Part shown: piece by piece, positions 61,537-64,000 of the stretch
Layout: each line of letters opens with the position of its first letter
Numbering within the stretch: position 1 is the stretch's first letter
Assembly: GCA_963989245.1 (NCBI GenBank)
Contig: OZ022344.1
Coordinates: 61,901,242 to 61,965,241, forward strand
Length of the DNA stretch: 64,000 nt
From: Nansenia antarctica
Taxonomy: Eukaryota; Chordata; Actinopteri; Argentiniformes; Microstomatidae
Reading direction: 5' to 3'
Program-made: the position numbers and the translations under genes
Notes under the pieces: model-generated
The model's input: only the letters and a program-made list of their open reading frames with translations
Databases searched by the model: none
What the model was told of the DNA's origin: nothing

Positions 61537-62276
61537 TTGGTGACCCTGACGTGATTCCCGTTGAAGTATCCGAGACTGAACCGAACATGGCAAATAACGC
61601 CGTTTTTCTCAAATTGCCGGAGTTTTGGGAGACGTCCGCGGCAGCATGGTTCGCACAGACGGAGGCGCAGTTCGCCCTCCGTGGGATTGCAGACGACACC
61701 GCACGCTACTACCATGTCGTCTCGGCTCTGGGGAGCTCCGCTGCAGCCAGAACGGTGGGCTTCATTACAGCTCCCCCTGCCCTGAATAAATATACAGCGT
61801 TTAAGACTCTCCTCCTCAGAACCTTCGGACTATCACGGTCAGAACGAGCCCGACGTCTGTTCGCAATTCAGGGGCTGGGAGACAGCAAGCCTTCCCAGCA
61901 CATGGACATGATGCTGAACCTACTAGGTACGGAGGAACCAAATTTTCTTTTTATTGAACTGTTTCTTCGGCACATGCCTGCACATGTACAGACGGCGCTC
62001 GCTAATACGACTATTACGGAACCCCGTGAGTTAGCAGAGGAGGCTGACCGCTTCTTCCTAGCTACCCAGCGTTTTACCCCTGAAGTGCTAGCCCCGACAC
62101 ACAATTACACTCCCCCTGGCAGAGACAGGCTAGCTAACAAGGGCCCACCTACCACCGATAGCCGTACTAGCCCAGGCATGTGCTATTTCCACTCACGCTT
62201 TGGCGCGAAGGCGAAGAGGTGCCGCTCCCCTTGCAACTACGGCTCGGCGGGAAACGGCAAAGCCTGCGTTCTGTAG
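61413..62276 (+). CDS. Gypsy Gag
   Basis: 287 residues if the first ATG (inside the LTR) is used. The more likely start is MANNAVFLKLPEFW at 61587, after the primer-binding site. Capsid-like core: WFAQTEAQFALRGI, FKTLLLRTFGLSRSERARRL, QHMDMMLNLLG. The C-terminal region has CYFHSRFGAKAKRCRSPC, a Cys/His cluster in place of a standard CCHC knuckle. Gag forms the particle that packages element RNA. Overlaps pol by 97 bases in the -1 frame. Confidence 0.75.
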   Translation: MGGTQFEFLFYVCGINVFMSVNKRLAVTFDTPPPTPVSRHYIGDPDVIPVEVSETEPNMANNAVFLKLPEFWETSAAAWFAQTEAQFALRGIADDTARYYHVVSALGSSAAARTVGFITAPPALNKYTAFKTLLLRTFGLSRSERARRLFAIQGLGDSKPSQHMDMMLNLLGTEEPNFLFIELFLRHMPAHVQTALANTTITEPRELAEEADRFFLATQRFTPEVLAPTHNYTPPGRDRLANKGPPTTDSRTSPGMCYFHSRFGAKAKRCRSPCNYGSAGNGKACVL

Positions 62277-62929
62277 TGGCTATGAGCGTGGGCACAGCAA
62301 ACCAGCTACTGTTCATCAGAGACACTCTCTCCGGGTGCAAATTCCTCTGTGACACCGGTGCTCAGAGGAGCGTCCTGCCTGCGACAGTGGATGACACCGC
62401 CAGGGGAGGTCATGGCCCACATTTAAAGTCCGCTGACGACACCCCCATCCGCACCTATGGCACGAAAGCTGTAGACCTATGTTTCGGGGGTCAGCGGTTT
62501 ACATGGGAATTCGTCACGGCCGACATCTCTTTCCACCTCCTCGGTGCAGATTTCCTATGTGCTCACGGACTGCTCGTGGACGTCAAGAACAACCGCCTGG
62601 TGGACGCACTGACATTCTCCTCACTTGCATGTGTCCGCGGTGAGGCGACATACGGTGGGCTCTCCAGCTCACTCTCAGAGGGTGACAACTATCAGCGCCT
62701 GCTCAGCGAGTTCCCCAGCTTGACACAGCCCACATTTTCCGCCACCACTACCAAGCATGGGGTGGAGCACCACATAGAGACCAAGGGCGCCCCCATCTAC
62801 GCTAGGGCCCGGCGGCTCAACCCCGACAGGCTAGCAGTCGCTAAGTCTGAGTTCGCCAACATGGAGCGCCTTGGTATCATCCGCCGCTCAGACAGCCCAT
62901 GGGCCTCACCGCTCATGGGCCTCACCGCT
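62180..62929 (+). CDS. Gypsy Pol, protease and start of RT (before the frameshift)
   Basis: Frame -1 relative to Gag, so a -1 ribosomal frameshift in the 62180-62276 overlap is plausible. The protease active site is CDTGAQRSVLP, an aspartic protease (DTG). LGADFLCAHGLLVD is the typical second protease motif. The RT begins PIYARARRLNPDRLAVAKSE and DSPWASPL. The frame ends wrongly after the 16-bp duplication at 62898-62929, and the encoded remainder to 63049 is out of frame. Confidence 0.8.
62898..62929. repeat. 16-bp direct duplication in Gypsy pol
   Basis: CATGGGCCTCACCGCT occurs twice in a row. As 16 is one more than a multiple of three, it shifts the RT frame by +1, which exactly explains the frame change between the two pol pieces. 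Confidence 0.9.
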
Positions 62930-64000
62930 ACCGAAACCAGACGGCGGATGGCGACCGTGTGGCGACTACCGCCGCCTCAACGACGCTACGACACCCGACC
63001 GCTACCCAGTCCCCCACATTCAGGACTTCTCTGCGCATCTGGCGGGTAAGCTGGTTTTCTCAAAGGTGGACCTAGTGCGTGGCTACCACCAAGTCTCCGT
63101 GCACCCTTCAGACATTCCCAAAACGGCGGTGATCACGCCGTTCGGGCTATTCGAATTCCTACGCATGCCGTTTGGACTTAAGAATGCGGCCCAGTCCTTT
63201 CAGCGGCTAATGGATTCGACGCTCAGAGACATGCCATTCCTATTCGTCTATTTGGACGACATCCTCGTTGCCAGCTCCTCGGTGGAAGAGCATCTGGCAC
63301 ATCTCCGAGACCTCTTCACGAGGCTCAGCCAACATGGCCTGATCATTAACCCGGCGAAGTGTCTGTTCGGGTTACCCTCCATCCGATTCCTGGGGCATCT
63401 CATCAACAAAGATGGGGCCGCCCCCCTTCCATCGAAGGTGGAGGCCGTTTCCGCCTTCCCCCGCCCACACACAGCTCGAGCACTCCGAGAGTTTCTCGGA
63501 ATGGTGACTTTTTATCACCGGTTCATCCACCGTGCAGCCCACACCATGCACCCGCTGTACGAGGCTATGAAGGACAAATCCCCCATCCAGGCCATCGACT
63601 GGACGGCCGAGAGGGAAGCCGCCTTCATTGCCACCAAGACCGCCCTAAGCCAGGCCGCCATGTTGGCCCACCCGTCACCCAAGGCCCCTATTGCCATCAC
63701 CACCGATGCGTCCGACTACGCCGTCGGCGCGGTGCACGAACAATGGGTCGCAGGCGCCTGGCAGCCGCTCGCCTTTTTCAGCCGTCAGTTGACGCCCAGA
63801 GAGCGCAAATACAGCGCGTTCGACAGGGAGCTCCTTGGCCTCTTTTTGGCAGTCCGCCACTTCCGGTTCCTGCTGGAAGGCCGTGAGTTCACGGCGTTCG
63901 TGGATCACAAACCCCTCACGTTCTCCATGTCCAAGGTGGCCGAGCCTTGGTCTGCCCGCCAGCAGCGCCAGCTCTCGTACATATCTGAGTACACCACAGA
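62930..64000 (+). CDS. Gypsy Pol, RT and RNase H (after the frameshift)
   Basis: In the restored frame: DGGWRPCGDYRRLN, KVDLVRGYHQVSVHPSDIPK, PFGLFEFLRMPFGLKNAAQS, FVYLDDILVASSS (catalytic YLDD-type, ~63245), FLGHLINKDG. RNase H: AITTDASDYAVGAVHEQW (first Asp) and YSAFDRELLGLFLAVRHFRF (Glu), then FVDHKPLTF. Open to the window end. Apart from the upstream duplication no damage is visible, so the copy is recent. Confidence 0.85.

Larger units (their letters stand above)
61345..64000 (+). mobile_element. Gypsy (Ty3)-type LTR retrotransposon, 5' part
   Basis: LTR, primer-binding site, gag, then protease, reverse transcriptase and RNase H in the Gypsy order. It continues beyond 64000. Pol carries one frame-breaking 16-bp duplication. 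Confidence 0.88.

Noticed and set aside
61345..64000. Endogenous retrovirus
   Set aside because: Motifs and order are Gypsy retrotransposon; no envelope gene is visible in the window, and the 3' half is outside it.

Overview
This is nuclear DNA of a vertebrate, almost certainly a ray-finned fish. The evidence is intron-containing genes with GT-AG splice sites on both strands, nested non-LTR, LTR and DNA transposons of kinds common in teleosts, tRNA-derived SINEs, TTAGGG-type repeats, and fragments of histone, TERF, TTLL6/13, SRF, glypican and TRIM genes. I see no intact single-copy host gene. The window is repeat-dense, patchwork DNA of the sort reported from B chromosomes, sex chromosomes and pericentromeric or subtelomeric blocks. 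Which of these it is remains inference.

Layout. 1-1085: two broken histone H3 copies separated by TTAGGG-like repeats, then the endonuclease part of a LINE (1.1-2.1 kb, minus). 2.25-13.2 kb: a modular tandem array. Every module starts with the same ~64-bp sequence, which contains a 6-bp-stem TTCG hairpin. Three module types follow each other in fixed order and form a 3.69-kb higher-order repeat (4339-8028, 8029-11720). On the minus strand the modules encode a zinc-knuckle-like start and a coiled coil, joined in places to glypican exon 1. 13.5-18.4 kb: relics, including an orphan CXC tail, L1-like, hAT-like promoter and minisatellites, and SINE ends. 18.4-22.55 kb: a nearly complete CR1/L2-like LINE (minus) with a 2A-like motif in ORF1. 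22.5-25.4 kb: gene shards (TERF first exon, TTLL6/13 exon twice, histone H1 twice, H2A with its 3' stem-loop, SRF MADS-box, H3) and a 33-bp minisatellite. 25.5-34.3 kb: a second, rearranged copy of the start of the window (H3, LINE, array), invaded by a 3.6-kb hAT-like transposon with a 5-bp target duplication.

34.3-51.8 kb: three minus-strand multi-exon genes of mobile-element type. They are a MULE transposase with SWIM finger and complete D-D-E, a gene ending in a RING-like domain, and a broken transposase-like coiled-coil gene with a Tudor-like tail. SINEs, MITEs, an RTE relic, a TRIM RING fragment and an LTR-like segment lie among them. 53.0-55.0 kb: a hAT relic with a perfect 8-bp target duplication. 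55.1-60.9 kb: a plus-strand gene whose motifs look like a FEN1/XPG-type nuclease followed by a CXC tail, cut by a short retroposon and by a 3.2-kb Jockey-group LINE. 61.3-64.0 kb: the 5' part of a Gypsy-type LTR retrotransposon that runs off the window.

The genes do not form a pathway. What unites the window is repeated insertion, duplication with short shared sequences at joins, and capture of host exons. The most unusual parts are the hairpin-headed array with its captured glypican signal peptide, the shard patchwork at 22.5-25.4 kb, and the cluster of little-described transposase-like genes at 34-61 kb.
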